Source of the DNA: Smittium culicis
Lineage: Eukaryota > Kickxellomycota > Harpellomycetes > Harpellales > Legeriomycetaceae
Assembly (NCBI GenBank): GCA_001970855.1
Contig: LSSN01003394.1
Coordinates: 1 to 10,759 of the forward strand
Reading direction: 5' to 3'
Length of the DNA stretch: 10,759 nucleotides
The notes under the pieces are model-generated. The model was not told where the DNA came from, ran no database searches, and was given only the letters and a program-made list of their open reading frames with translations. The translations under genes were made by a program, and so were the position numbers. Below, piece by piece: positions 1 to 7,790 of this stretch (the stretch's first letter is position 1; each line of letters opens with the position of its first letter).

Positions 1-321
1 TTTCTTCACCGCCGCGGGCGCTGAGTCATTCAGTGGCGGTGGCTGGTAGTTCATCGAACTACTTCTAGGACAAGAGTGAATCGCCTCTTTCCTTTCTTCT
101 TCGGACAGTGGAGTTCGGAAGAAGTCATCTTCGATTGAAGGAAGAGCTTCGATAAGCTCTGGATAAACTGCTAAGTCGGTTATCGGAATTCTTGTGGAAA
201 TAAACGGATCCTCAGGCTCTGCGTTTTGTTGCCTTTCACGCAAGAGTTGCTTGACCATTTCGGTTAGCTCGTTAAACTGTTCCTGATTCACTGGAATTTG
301 ACTGATAGCTTCTTGATTCAT
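1..321 (-). CDS. Gag-like ORF1 of a retroelement, N-terminal part (cut by window edge)
   Basis: The minus-strand frame is open from an ATG at 321 to the window's first base: 107 residues without a stop, so the 3' part lies outside. It begins MNQEAISQIPVNQEQFNELT and continues with a probable helix (residues about 15-33), an acidic stretch, then YPELIEALPSIEDDFFRTPL (53-72), SEEERKEAIHSCPRSSS (73-89) and a proline-rich MNYQPPPLNDSAPAAVKK. From memory, N-termini of this style (PELIEALPSIE, EEERK, CPRSSSMNYQPPPLN) occur in gag-like or ORF1 proteins of retroelements, probably tyrosine-recombinase (DIRS-like) ones, in early-diverging fungi. I could not search this. Base composition is about 45% GC against 20-25% in the flank, which fits a recently arrived mobile element. 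No reverse transcriptase or recombinase is visible, since those would lie beyond the edge. The open frame is well supported; the element class is tentative. Confidence 0.6.
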   Translation of the reverse strand, partial: MNQEAISQIPVNQEQFNELTEMVKQLLRERQQNAEPEDPFISTRIPITDLAVYPELIEALPSIEDDFFRTPLSEEERKEAIHSCPRSSSMNYQPPPLNDSAPAAVKK

Positions 322-1739
322 TTTAAAAGTTTAAAAATCTTTAATTAAAATTTTTGATAATCTTTATAGCTGGTAGAGTACCTTTGCAAAAGAAAAGATG
401 ATAAGGATATCACATAAGCGCACTTTACAATTTATATATAAAAAATTTTTTAGTTCATTTTATTCACTTATTTTTATTGGTTTGTAATTTTCGTTTAGTA
501 TTATCCAATAAGATGGTAACACTTAATATGTCTCCTCTCCGAGATATAATGTTGCGTTTATGTATTCTCTTGATACATTTACTTGCTTTTCGGAAACTTT
601 ATTTTTTTATTAGTTAAAAGCTCATAGCTGGTAGGAACTGTTTGCCCCACAGCTAGACTGTGTTATAGCGAATTTATTGTATTTATGTAGAATTTTGATG
701 TTCATAAGAACTGCCTAGTTTAATTAAAAGACCACCGGTTTATTTGCAATTAAAGTACTTAAAAGCTTTACATCCATTATTATTGGACTTTTACATTTGG
801 TTCAAGTCTAGTTTATATATTTATTACGCAAACTTCGTAAAATCGGAGAGAATTTGCTTTTTGATTTTTTTGCTCGTCACTCCATCCTGTATCCAAATAT
901 CCGTATCTTTACAAGAAAATATACAAGAATCTATAACCTAAATATATTCAAACGTTCAATCTAGTAGGTAACTTTGTGAATTAACAAAAATTAATCTCGC
1001 ATGTTAAAATATACCCTGTATATCTATATACGCGAAATAGTAATTATAGGCCTGATTCACAGTATTCTTGAAAAGTATTATTTCTTTTGTGCTATTTGTT
1101 ACATAGCCTTTAATACACCAGCGCCTCTTAATAAATTTTTTTCAATTTTCTCAACTTTTGTTAGCATTAACCGCTGAGTACATTTGCTATTTTTTATATC
1201 TACTGTCTACGAGATTGTTAGCGAATAGAGCACTTTGTTGTCACTCGATGGTATTTTTCCAATCATTCTAACAAATACTAATGAAAATTCCTGAATTAAA
1301 TCTATACTTCATTTTTTTTTTTTACATTTATCCATTTCGTGTTGAAATTTGTATTTGCTTTAAAAAAAAAAAGTTTTTTTTTATTGGTTGCTAAAAATAT
1401 TCTTTGTAAAAAATATAAACTTTTTGTTATTTTATGCGTTTTAGCACTACACACTATTAAATGCCTCCTCGATAAAAAGAACTGCATTCATTTAATAGAT
1501 TTAAAAGTTGTGGAAAATTCAGTAAACTGGCTAAAAATTATCTCAGAATCTTTCCTTTTCATCCGAATAGCTTCTCTTTAGCTTAAAATCCTAAACTAGC
1601 TAATTATTTTTGATTCAATAAAATATATAAGTGCCAATATTAAAAAATGTCTATAATAATTTTTTTTATTTTTATTTTTATTCATTTTTACTTCTCTTTT
1701 AATCCTTTTAATAAAAATTATGTTTCTCTATCTTAAATT
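322..1739. other. Gene-free AT-rich interval
   Basis: No convincing gene lies between the gag-like ORF and the small gene on its right. Short open frames at 744-941 and 1302-1581 encode Phe/Leu/Ile/Lys-rich, low-complexity peptides expected by chance in such AT-rich DNA. The start of this interval should hold the 5' untranslated region and end of the retroelement, but I could not place a boundary, a long terminal repeat or a target duplication. Two partly similar stretches, at 366-387 and 624-645, share ATAGCTGGTAG followed by TTTGC at the same spacing (about 16 of 22 bases match). Confidence 0.5.
1665..1682 (-). terminator. Tandem AATAAA poly(A) signals of the 83-residue gene
   Basis: Read on the minus strand, three AATAAA hexamers lie one after another at 1682-1665, about 58-75 bases past the stop codon at 1740. 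This is a usual distance and motif for 3'-end formation in fungi. In a T-rich stretch such motifs also arise by chance, so the call rests on position as much as on sequence. Confidence 0.4.
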
Positions 1740-1991
1740 CTACTGCTTCATTAACTTTAGCTGACTCTGGTCGTAAAGTTGATCACCCTGGATTTTCAAC
1801 CCTGCTGATTTGAGCAAACTCTTGATTCTTGCATTGCCTTTATACTTAATGAGATTTTCCACATCTATACTGCGCATAGAAATCTTCCCTGCACTATAGT
1901 CCTGAATCTGGTGACATAACTGCTGATGAATCTCGTCCTTGAAGCCATCTGCATTAAGCACGGCGATAAAATCTCCAAATAAGTTCATCAT
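1740..1991 (-). CDS. Small conserved-looking protein of unknown function (83 aa)
   Basis: This intact frame encodes 83 residues, starting MMNLFGDFIAVLNADGFKDE and ending LKLMKQ before TAG. I do not recognise the family. The composition is balanced (D, E, Q, K, G, S and hydrophobics mixed), unlike the Phe/Leu/Asn/Lys-rich chance frames around it. Base composition is also raised: 37% GC by count in 1801-1860. The residues suggest a soluble, mostly helical protein. An amphipathic N-terminal part (about 1-33) ends at SAGK, and a second part (residues 37-66) contains IDVENLIKYKGNARIKSLL. There is no signal peptide, membrane segment or cysteine cluster. Two ATGs stand in tandem at 1991 and 1988; the first is used here. 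A TATA-like box upstream and AATAAA hexamers downstream support a real transcription unit. It could instead be one exon of a larger gene or a relic of a longer one. Confidence 0.6.
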   Translation of the reverse strand: MMNLFGDFIAVLNADGFKDEIHQQLCHQIQDYSAGKISMRSIDVENLIKYKGNARIKSLLKSAGLKIQGDQLYDQSQLKLMKQ

Positions 1992-2025
1992 GATTTAAAT
2001 AGTTTTATGGACAAGTTGGTTTGAG

Positions 2026-2034
2026 TATTTTATA
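2026..2034 (-). promoter_or_regulatory. TATA-like box upstream of the 83-residue gene
   Basis: The minus strand reads TATAAAATA at 2034-2026, about 35 bases before the ATG at 1991. Sequence and position suit a TATA element with a short leader. TATA-like strings are frequent in this AT-rich DNA, so this is suggestive only. Confidence 0.35.
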
Positions 2035-2807
2035 GGTTACAACAATAAATTCACACGCAAAAATATGGTTTTCGTTCGATAGATATTGATTTTTTTTATG
2101 CACTATCCTTTATTTTATATAGATATTTCATAATGGTAAAAAAAAAATTGGTCTAATATAATCTGTTTATTAAGAATATAAGTATAGTGGTAGAAAAAAC
2201 AATAGCGTAGTGTATAGATAAGCAAAGCGCTATTTACTAAAAAAAAAAAAAAAACTCCTTGGCGTTATTGTATTTCGATATGACTATTGGTTCTTTGCTC
2301 AAAAGAATTTTTTGGCTTTAATTAGCCATCAGTATTGTATAACTCCGGACCTTATTCCGAATCTGATTTACACATAATCAGCCTCACATCGCTAAATCGA
2401 GGTCATGTGCATTTGTGATAAACTATTCAGCTTGAAAATCATTTATTTTTAGGTTCCTGCCATTGCAATTTTTCATATACAGCTCAATATGATACGTATC
2501 CTTCAAAAATACTATGCATTGGTAAGGTATTACTATCTCATTTTTACAAATTATTACTTAAAAAATATTTGATAATGTCGTGTATCTAAGCAATCTAAGC
2601 TATTTCGCTTTAAATTTGACCGATAAGTAGTTCACATAAGCCTGCTTTTGCTAGACTATAAGAAACAGTGATAGTAGAAAATAAGGATTATACTTGGATT
2701 TTTTCATCAATAAAAGTATCAATTCAGTTACTTGAAAATTGCTGCTATTTTACTATTTAGTTTAATCTCACAATTTTATTTTATGGCCCGACAAAATCAA
2801 TACAAAT

Positions 2808-2870
2808 AAGCTATACCTATTTTACCCAACAGGATCAAAAACAAAAAAGCTACGCCTACTTTACCCAACA
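2808..2870. repeat. Imperfect tandem duplication, 24-bp core, 39-bp period
   Basis: AAGCTATACCTATTTTACCC with ACA following (2808-2831) recurs as AAGCTACGCCTACTTTACCC with ACA following (2847-2870). There are three mismatches in 24, all transitions, and the offset is 39 bases. The preceding bases are also alike (CAAAATCAATACAAAT and ATCAAAAACAAAA), so the repeat unit is probably the whole 39 bp. No third copy is evident. Confidence 0.6.
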
Positions 2871-3004
2871 CAATAATTAACTGATTATGCAGGAAATCAG
2901 CCCAACCACTTTTTTGTTAATATGGCCGAATCAATAAAATCAAATAATATCTTTAATACACAATTGAATTATTTATGCGTAAACGCCCTTTCTGCTCGTT
3001 ATAG

Positions 3005-3050
3005 CTGATGATCTTGCCTAATCATCAGATTTTTGTTTTTTATTTTTTTT
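3005..3050 (+). other. Hairpin followed by T tracts
   Basis: CTGATGAT (3005-3012) and ATCATCAG (3021-3028) form a perfect 8-bp stem with an 8-base loop. The stem is followed at once by T5, T6 and T8 tracts (3030-3050) broken only by G and A. The layout resembles an RNA polymerase III stop, or a bacterial-type terminator, at the end of a small RNA. The stem also contains TGATGA and CTGA, the box C and box D words of snoRNAs. I cannot define an RNA upstream of it, so it may be chance. Confidence 0.3.
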
Positions 3051-4179
3051 GCTATAAATTGATGAATAGAAAAGAACTCATCGTTATTACTGATGCGAAA
3101 AGTGCTCTACAAATCAAAATTTAGTGACTAGTTCAAGATTTTTACTTTTTTATTTTAAAAAAAAAAATAGTGCTAGATTACAGGTACTTGCCCCTAATAT
3201 TTTGGTATGATTGGCCATGGTCGCATGTAATTTTGAATTTTTTACCTCGTGACTTTTACAGAGTATAACCCAAAACATTTTACTCATTATAGATTTATAG
3301 ATTTGTTACTTGGATCGGATTGGCTTGAAAAAGTTCCAGCTTATTTTTATTCAAGCCCTTTATTTTATTGGTGATAAATTACACTTCCATCTACACTTGA
3401 TTCTTTTATAAAATAAATGCCAATATTTACTAATTTCAATCTCTGTGCGCAATATATTTGTTTCTAAAAAATTTTTTGCTGATACATATATTCTTCTGAT
3501 CTATACATCTATTTTTAAGCGAAAACAGTTAGAAACCCAATTCTTCGCATATTTTTATAGCACCAAGATCTATTAAATTCTGAATAGAAAAAATATAATC
3601 CAAAAAAGAAAAATCAACCCAATCGCTAGTGGCCTAGTATCTGATTTTATTTAGATTGTTTACCTTTAAAGGAATAGGTTTAAATTCATTGAGCTGATGT
3701 TTTTTTATTTCCCCCCCAGCATTAATTAAATGGTCAATATCACACCAAATGCGACTTCAACCTCGCTTTTATGTTTCATGAAATTCAATTAGTTTGGATA
3801 TCCGCTTGGTTTATCACATAAACAAAGTGGTATATTTTTACAAGTCTCTTTTATCTGTCTTTGGCCTTTAACCTGCTATTAATTATTAAATAAAGCCTTT
3901 ACGAATAGCCACTAGCTATCTCTTGAATGCCACGAAGAAATGTCAAAAATGACAGAAGTTTTTTAGGTTAATAACATTATATACCACTTATTCGCTGGAC
4001 AATAAAACAGTGAAGTTTTAAAACTAGCTCATAGCATGAAACTTTAAAGGGGAAAAAAAATCCTGGCTTTAACCTATTTATGTTCCAAACCAAAAAGGCC
4101 TGATTTTATTTTTAATCCTTTCAAAGGCGATTGACTCTTTTTGAACTGCTAAAATTATCCAACCAATTGACAAGATAAT

Positions 4180-4209
4180 AAATCAATTTATATTTTTAAT
4201 AATTGATTT
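4180..4209. repeat. 9-bp AT-rich inverted repeat
   Basis: AAATCAATT (4180-4188) is mirrored by AATTGATTT (4201-4209) around a 12-base loop. It is not attached to a gene and has no T tract beyond it, so I assign no function. Confidence 0.4.
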
Positions 4210-4714
4210 GCTATTAATTATAAAACAACCAATAAAAATTATATATACTACGGCTTATCCTATTATGATTTTATTTCAAATTAAAAGCGGTAGCTCCAGA
4301 AAGGAATCAAACGTGTAGTTTTATTAGTATGATAACATACTAGACTCTTTAGTATAATAAAATCAATCTAGGAAAAAATAGCAATGATGGTACAAATCAT
4401 AAAAATGCTAATACCCTAAACACAAACAAATAATTATTGTAGCCTACCAAGCTGTGCGCATAAAGTAATTTAAATATATCTTACCTACCAGAATGCTAGA
4501 CACAAGCATTAATTCAAGTATACTAGAACGACTGAAATTAAAAGCAGTCATGAAAACAAGCTCGCTAAAACAAAATCGAATTCGAAAAGATCTTTTTTTT
4601 TTTTTCGTCGTTTAACAATAATAATATGTATAATAATTACAAAGCTTCATTTTTTTTTATCTATGAAGGTTAATTAAACATTACTTGAAAGTAAAAAAGC
4701 TATTAAAAAACATT

Positions 4715-4938
4715 TCAAAAATATTTTTTCAACTTACGCCCCTGTGCCGCTCTATCAGCTATATATCCACTGAGCATTGTTTCAAGGGTGCTGGTAAATC
4801 ACTTATACTTTTCAGTTTAAGCATTCTGGACACGCGGATGCCGTTCAAAAATTTGGCTGTTTCCAGCTCAAAATTTTGATTGGCAGTGCTAGCTCGAAGC
4901 TGGCTCAAAGTTTGCATAGCCTTCCTCGCCCCCCCCCC
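4715..4938 (-). pseudogene. Decayed 3' end of an unidentified coding region
   Basis: This patch is markedly GC-richer than its flanks and reads like protein on the minus strand, but in two different frames. One frame gives MQTLSQLRASTANQNFELET and onward. A second frame carries SQIFERHPRVQNA, then two in-frame stops, then TLETMLSGYIADRAAQGRKL and KKYF before a TGA at 4717-4715. The second frame's ending, with YIADRAAQGRKLKKYF, looks like a genuine C-terminus. Base composition and split frames suggest the tail of a gene broken by frameshift and nonsense changes. I cannot name the family. The 61-codon open frame through the patch includes glycines encoded by the adjacent homopolymer and is not likely to be a functional gene. 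Confidence 0.35.
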
Positions 4939-4940
4939 CC
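4929..4940. repeat. 12-C homopolymer
   Basis: Twelve C residues in a row interrupt AT-rich DNA at the upstream edge of the decayed coding patch. Such runs are rare here (the next longest is seven C at 3711-3717) and prone to length change and sequencing error. Confidence 0.85.
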
Positions 4941-5025
4941 ACAATGTTCAACTAGGCTGAATCAGGCTTCGTAAACAAAAAAAATAATGCAAATCGAGTT
5001 GTTTCTGGAAATTAGTTTTAAAATA

Positions 5026-5070
5026 GCAAAAAAAACATTAATTTACCAATTTATGCAAAAAAAACATTAA
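5026..5070. repeat. Perfect 16-bp direct repeat
   Basis: GCAAAAAAAACATTAA occurs at 5026-5041 and again at 5055-5070, 29 bases apart. This is a local duplication in A-rich DNA with no evident function. Confidence 0.6.
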
Positions 5071-5408
5071 AGCATGAAGATATTCGAAAATATACACCAA
5101 AATATAAGATTATGCAAAAAGCTCATTGAGAAAGGAAATAATGACCATTTTTATTGAGAAATCTAGAGAAGAGATAATTTAAAATATACAATTTTTATAC
5201 TCCACGTTATATCAACTAAAACTTGAAATTATATCATTGATAAATGTGCAATAAAATAATATTTTAAAAAAAGGCCTTAAAGGTTTTTATAAAAAATAAA
5301 TTGATCAAGCTAAGATAATGGAGTTTTTTTAATGCACTTTAATGAAAGTTGTAGCTAGACATCTTATTTTATGTAATTTAAAATTGTGGAAAGTGGATTT
5401 TACTAATA

Positions 5409-5414
5409 TTTATT
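5409..5414 (-). terminator. Possible poly(A) signal of the enoyl reductase gene
   Basis: The minus strand reads AATAAA at 5414-5409, about 115 bases past the stop codon at 5528. This is a plausible 3'-end signal, but the hexamer is common in such AT-rich sequence. Confidence 0.3.
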
Positions 5415-5527
5415 GAATGAAGCATATGAACATTGAAAGTATAAAGTGATTGAGATTAAAATACAATAAAATTAAAGTTTAAATTTTAAAACTTAAAAAT
5501 AATTCATATTCCAATATGGAGATAAAT

Positions 5528-6667
5528 TTAGTCCTTATTTAATAATAATGTGGTTTTTTTAGACGAATTGATTGCCCCAAGAGCTAATTCCTTCATTTTT
5601 TCTGAAGAATAATGTTTATTGTCGTTTTGTTCATCGTAAAGAGCTACAAGCTCAGAATCTTGGGCTTTGACTTTTTTACTTCTTAATAGGCTTACAATAT
5701 CCTCCCAAGTTTTAACTCTCTCCTCAATTGGGTTATTATGATAGAATGCAAATATTGAGAACCCTACAATTTTTATTCTTTGCAGTAACAGCATTGTTGG
5801 GTAAATAGGGATAGGGTCATTAGCAACCATTCCATAAGTAGCTAAAGTACTCCCTGGACTCAAATGGCTTGCCATTTTTGCTGCATTCGAACCGTTGACA
5901 AAGTTCAGTCCTAGTCTGATTGGTGATGATAATGAACCTAAAAGGTCTTTTGTGCTACTGGAATCGAGTTCGGTATCCTTGATAACGATATCAGCCCCCA
6001 ATTTTTTCATTTCATCAGCGACTTTATCAAAGTCGGATCTGTCTCTTATTACATTGATCGTTTTGAATCCCCAGGCATTGGCCAGTTGGATTACATACTT
6101 ACCAACTCCACTATTAGCGCCATTTTGGATGATGTAATCGCCGGCATTTAGTTTTTCGATATCAAGAATCATTCTATACGCAGTTGATATATTTATGTTC
6201 ACTGAGCTAAGATCTCTTGCAGTAATCCCTTCTCTATTCTTAAAAACGACAAGGTTTGAAGGGTCCAAGTAAATTTTTGTAGACCATGAGCCATAATTTC
6301 CGAAATTAAATGGGATCACGTAGTCTCCTACTTCCAGGTCTCCGTTGGTAGCTTTTTTAGCTTTTGCACCTATTTTGGTAACGCGACCAACTCCCTCAGT
6401 TCCCAAAACAGTAGAATTAATACTGCTTTTCCCGTGGTTCTCCTCTGAGGCAGATAGCTTGAACTCTTTGTTGTTTAATGGGATTGGTGCATTTCCTGTG
6501 ATTACTAGTATATCGAGAGGGTTTACAGAAGATACGAGCATCTCGATCTCGACTTGTGTTTCTGGAAGTTCTCCGAGATCGACTTCATATGCGCTAACGA
6601 CTTCTGAAGGAGCTCCTAGCTCTGAAGCGAATAAAGCACTTGCGATATTTTTGGATACTGAAGACAT
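5528..6667 (-). CDS. 2-enoyl thioester (trans-2-enoyl-CoA) reductase family protein, catalytic Tyr replaced
   Basis: This is an intact 379-residue frame without introns, close to the usual length of yeast Etr1 and human MECR. Those are NADPH-dependent medium-chain reductases of mitochondrial fatty-acid synthesis. Domain order fits: an N-terminal GroES-like part (SALFASELGAPSEVV, VNPLDI at 48-53, GTEGVGRV at 89-96, LEVGDYVIP at 111-119), then a Rossmann part with STAYRMI (161-167), IQNGANSGVGKYVIQLA (180-196) and the NADPH-site INVIRDR (204-210), then NFVNG and TYGM (277-280). Two departures stand out. The family's GNY/GVY segment, which holds the catalytic tyrosine (Tyr79 in Candida tropicalis Etr1), reads GNAPIP here, with Ala60 encoded by GCA at 6490-6488. 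The family's GFWLSQW-like motif reads GFSIFAF (302-308). No long basic presequence precedes the fold, so mitochondrial import is uncertain. It is either a divergent paralogue with altered chemistry or a non-catalytic relative. The family call is firm; the activity is doubtful. Confidence 0.9.
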   Translation of the reverse strand: MSSVSKNIASALFASELGAPSEVVSAYEVDLGELPETQVEIEMLVSSVNPLDILVITGNAPIPLNNKEFKLSASEENHGKSSINSTVLGTEGVGRVTKIGAKAKKATNGDLEVGDYVIPFNFGNYGSWSTKIYLDPSNLVVFKNREGITARDLSSVNINISTAYRMILDIEKLNAGDYIIQNGANSGVGKYVIQLANAWGFKTINVIRDRSDFDKVADEMKKLGADIVIKDTELDSSSTKDLLGSLSSPIRLGLNFVNGSNAAKMASHLSPGSTLATYGMVANDPIPIYPTMLLLQRIKIVGFSIFAFYHNNPIEERVKTWEDIVSLLRSKKVKAQDSELVALYDEQNDNKHYSSEKMKELALGAINSSKKTTLLLNKD

Positions 6668-6994
6668 TGTTGAATTGATTTTTTTTAGTGATTTGTGAAA
6701 AAGTGATGAACAAATTATAGTTGTCTTTTATAAATCGTTTTACTGTTTATTTGATTAATGGTTTTTTATTAGAATAGGATTTTATGACTATATTTATATA
6801 CATTTTTTAATAGCGGCTATAAAATCTATTTCGAAATTTCGATTAACAAAATACGCGCTCAATAAATAAAATAGATTTAATACAATTTAGCAATTAAATT
6901 TTTGTTATCACTACACGAAAATCGTATTTCTATTTATTTTTTACCTAGATATTATTCGCATTATATTTTGCACAATGTTTTGTTTTGCATAATT
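6668..6994. other. Promoter side of the enoyl reductase gene; otherwise no gene
   Basis: This AT-rich interval has no gene-like open frame. It should hold the upstream control region of the minus-strand gene. Apart from the TATA-like string I recognise no binding site. Confidence 0.5.
6725..6734 (-). promoter_or_regulatory. TATA-like box upstream of the enoyl reductase gene
   Basis: The minus strand reads TTTATAAAAG at 6734-6725, about 58 bases before the ATG at 6667. The leader between them is A/T-rich and purine-rich just before the start (ATCAATTCAACA then ATG). The spacing suits a fungal core promoter. Confidence 0.4.
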
Positions 6995-7190
6995 TTGCAC
7001 TTTCTTGTCCAATGATATCTAACATAGCTGATTTTATGTAATCACTTATGATTTGTAAGCAAATTAATTAGTTTTTGCCTTATTCAAGAAAGCCAATATA
7101 TTTTTAAGCTTAGAAAAAGCTATCTTTAAGGGGCGTAGTTAACTATAATTATTTGATTTAAAACAATACGCTGTATATGCAAGAGTTTAA
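6995..7190 (+). mobile_element. TTAA MITE copy 1, strongly decayed
   Basis: This 196-bp stretch aligns along its length to the intact copy at 8212-8407 and has the same length. Its left end, TTGCACTTTCTTGTCCAA, matches TTAACCCTTTCCAGCCCAA with a few changes. Inside, TTATGATTTGT matches TTATGATTCGT, TTTTTGCCTTATTCAAGAA matches the TTTGCTATTTTTCAACAGT region, and AAGCCAAT is kept, as is GTAGTTAACTATA (for CAGTTAGCTATA). Its right end, GCAAGAGTTTAA, matches GGAAAGGGTTAA. Terminal TTAA is lost on the left. It has no coding capacity. This is the oldest-looking copy, and its identity rests on alignment by eye. Confidence 0.5.
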
Positions 7191-7790
7191 ATTATAGAAT
7201 ATGAGTATCTTGGCCTATCAAATTTATTGTGGCACAGTTATAATAAATTTCTAATCTATTTAAACTCTCTCGGAAATTGCATAACTTTCCTAGAAACTAC
7301 AACTTTTCCATTCAATACTCAGCACAATAATTTAATGCCGATGACATGCAATATGTGGCTTATTATTGCTTATAAAATATAATAATTGCATGAATATAAG
7401 ATATGGCCATTTTTTATCTTACGAATAATACCCTAGAACGATAAGTGAAAAAAATCTTCGTTTATGAGCACGCGCATTTTTTTTTCCCTGGTTCGTAATT
7501 ACTAACAAAATAAAACTAATATGCCACGGTAAATAATATTTTCCACAAATTTTATATAACCAATCATATGCTAAACCGAAAATGCTGTCAATTATGAACT
7601 TTAACTTCTGGCTTCCACGATCCGTATAGTATTTTGTTCTCCACTCGTTATTCAATCCATTTATGGGAAATAATTATTATAAGCAAATTTTTTACTGATC
7701 CATTGCTTGTATGAAACTTTATCTTGGTATTTTTTTAGTAACCAAATATTTTACGTCATTTCACAATTTAACTTCTTTGGAAATGGTCCG
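7191..7790. other. Gene-free AT-rich interval between MITE copies
   Basis: No gene is supported. The 78-codon minus-strand frame at 7419-7655 has no ATG at its start (TTG only) and no recognisable motif. The part around 7350-7445, read on the minus strand, has faint likeness to the MITE family (ATTATTCGT, AATAAGCCA), but too little to annotate. Confidence 0.5.

Larger units (their letters stand above)
1992..4714. other. Long gene-free AT-rich interval (2.7 kb)
   Basis: I see no open frame here with gene-like composition on either strand. The sequence is AT-rich with homopolymer runs: a 16-A run at 2239-2254, a 7-C run at 3711-3717 and a 13-T run at 4593-4605. It holds an imperfect duplication (2808-2870), a hairpin with T tracts (3005-3050), a 9-bp inverted repeat (4180-4209) and the 10-bp palindrome TCGAATTCGA at 4576-4585. 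No tRNA or rRNA was found: I looked for B-box-like GGTTCRANNCC motifs with a pairing T stem and saw none. Confidence 0.55.
4946..5527. other. Gene-free AT-rich interval downstream of the enoyl reductase gene
   Basis: No gene is seen. The interval holds a perfect 16-bp direct repeat (5026-5041 and 5055-5070) and the probable 3' untranslated region and poly(A) signal of the minus-strand gene on its right. Confidence 0.55.

Noticed and set aside
798..810. GGTTCAAGTCT, resembling a tRNA B box
   Set aside because: The flanking bases do not pair as a T stem and no cloverleaf can be drawn.
744..941. 65-codon plus-strand open frame
   Set aside because: It has no ATG at its first codon, is rich in Leu/Ile/Phe/Tyr, and has no motif; chance in AT-rich DNA.
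1302..1581. Overlapping short frames on both strands with Phe/Lys-rich products
   Set aside because: They are built from A and T homopolymer runs; low complexity and no gene signals.
4327..4362. AT-rich inverted repeats (GTAT/ATAC and TTTTATTA/TAATAAAA)
   Set aside because: Short and AT-only; expected often in this composition and not linked to a gene.
4750..4762. ATAGCTGATAGAG (minus strand), tRNA D-arm-like, similar to the motif at 366 and 624
   Set aside because: Here it falls within a likely coding relic (Ile-Ala-Asp-Arg) and no B box follows in the right order, so a tRNA-derived SINE is not supported.
5895..6698. Plus-strand frames opposite the enoyl reductase gene
   Set aside because: They are shadow frames of the minus-strand gene, with no independent support.
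7350..7445. Possible further MITE copy, inverted
   Set aside because: Only two short blocks agree and the ends are missing; likeness is at chance level for AT-rich DNA.
7419..7655. 78-codon minus-strand frame
   Set aside because: Its first codon is TTG, the nearest ATG upstream is in another frame, and the product matches nothing I know.
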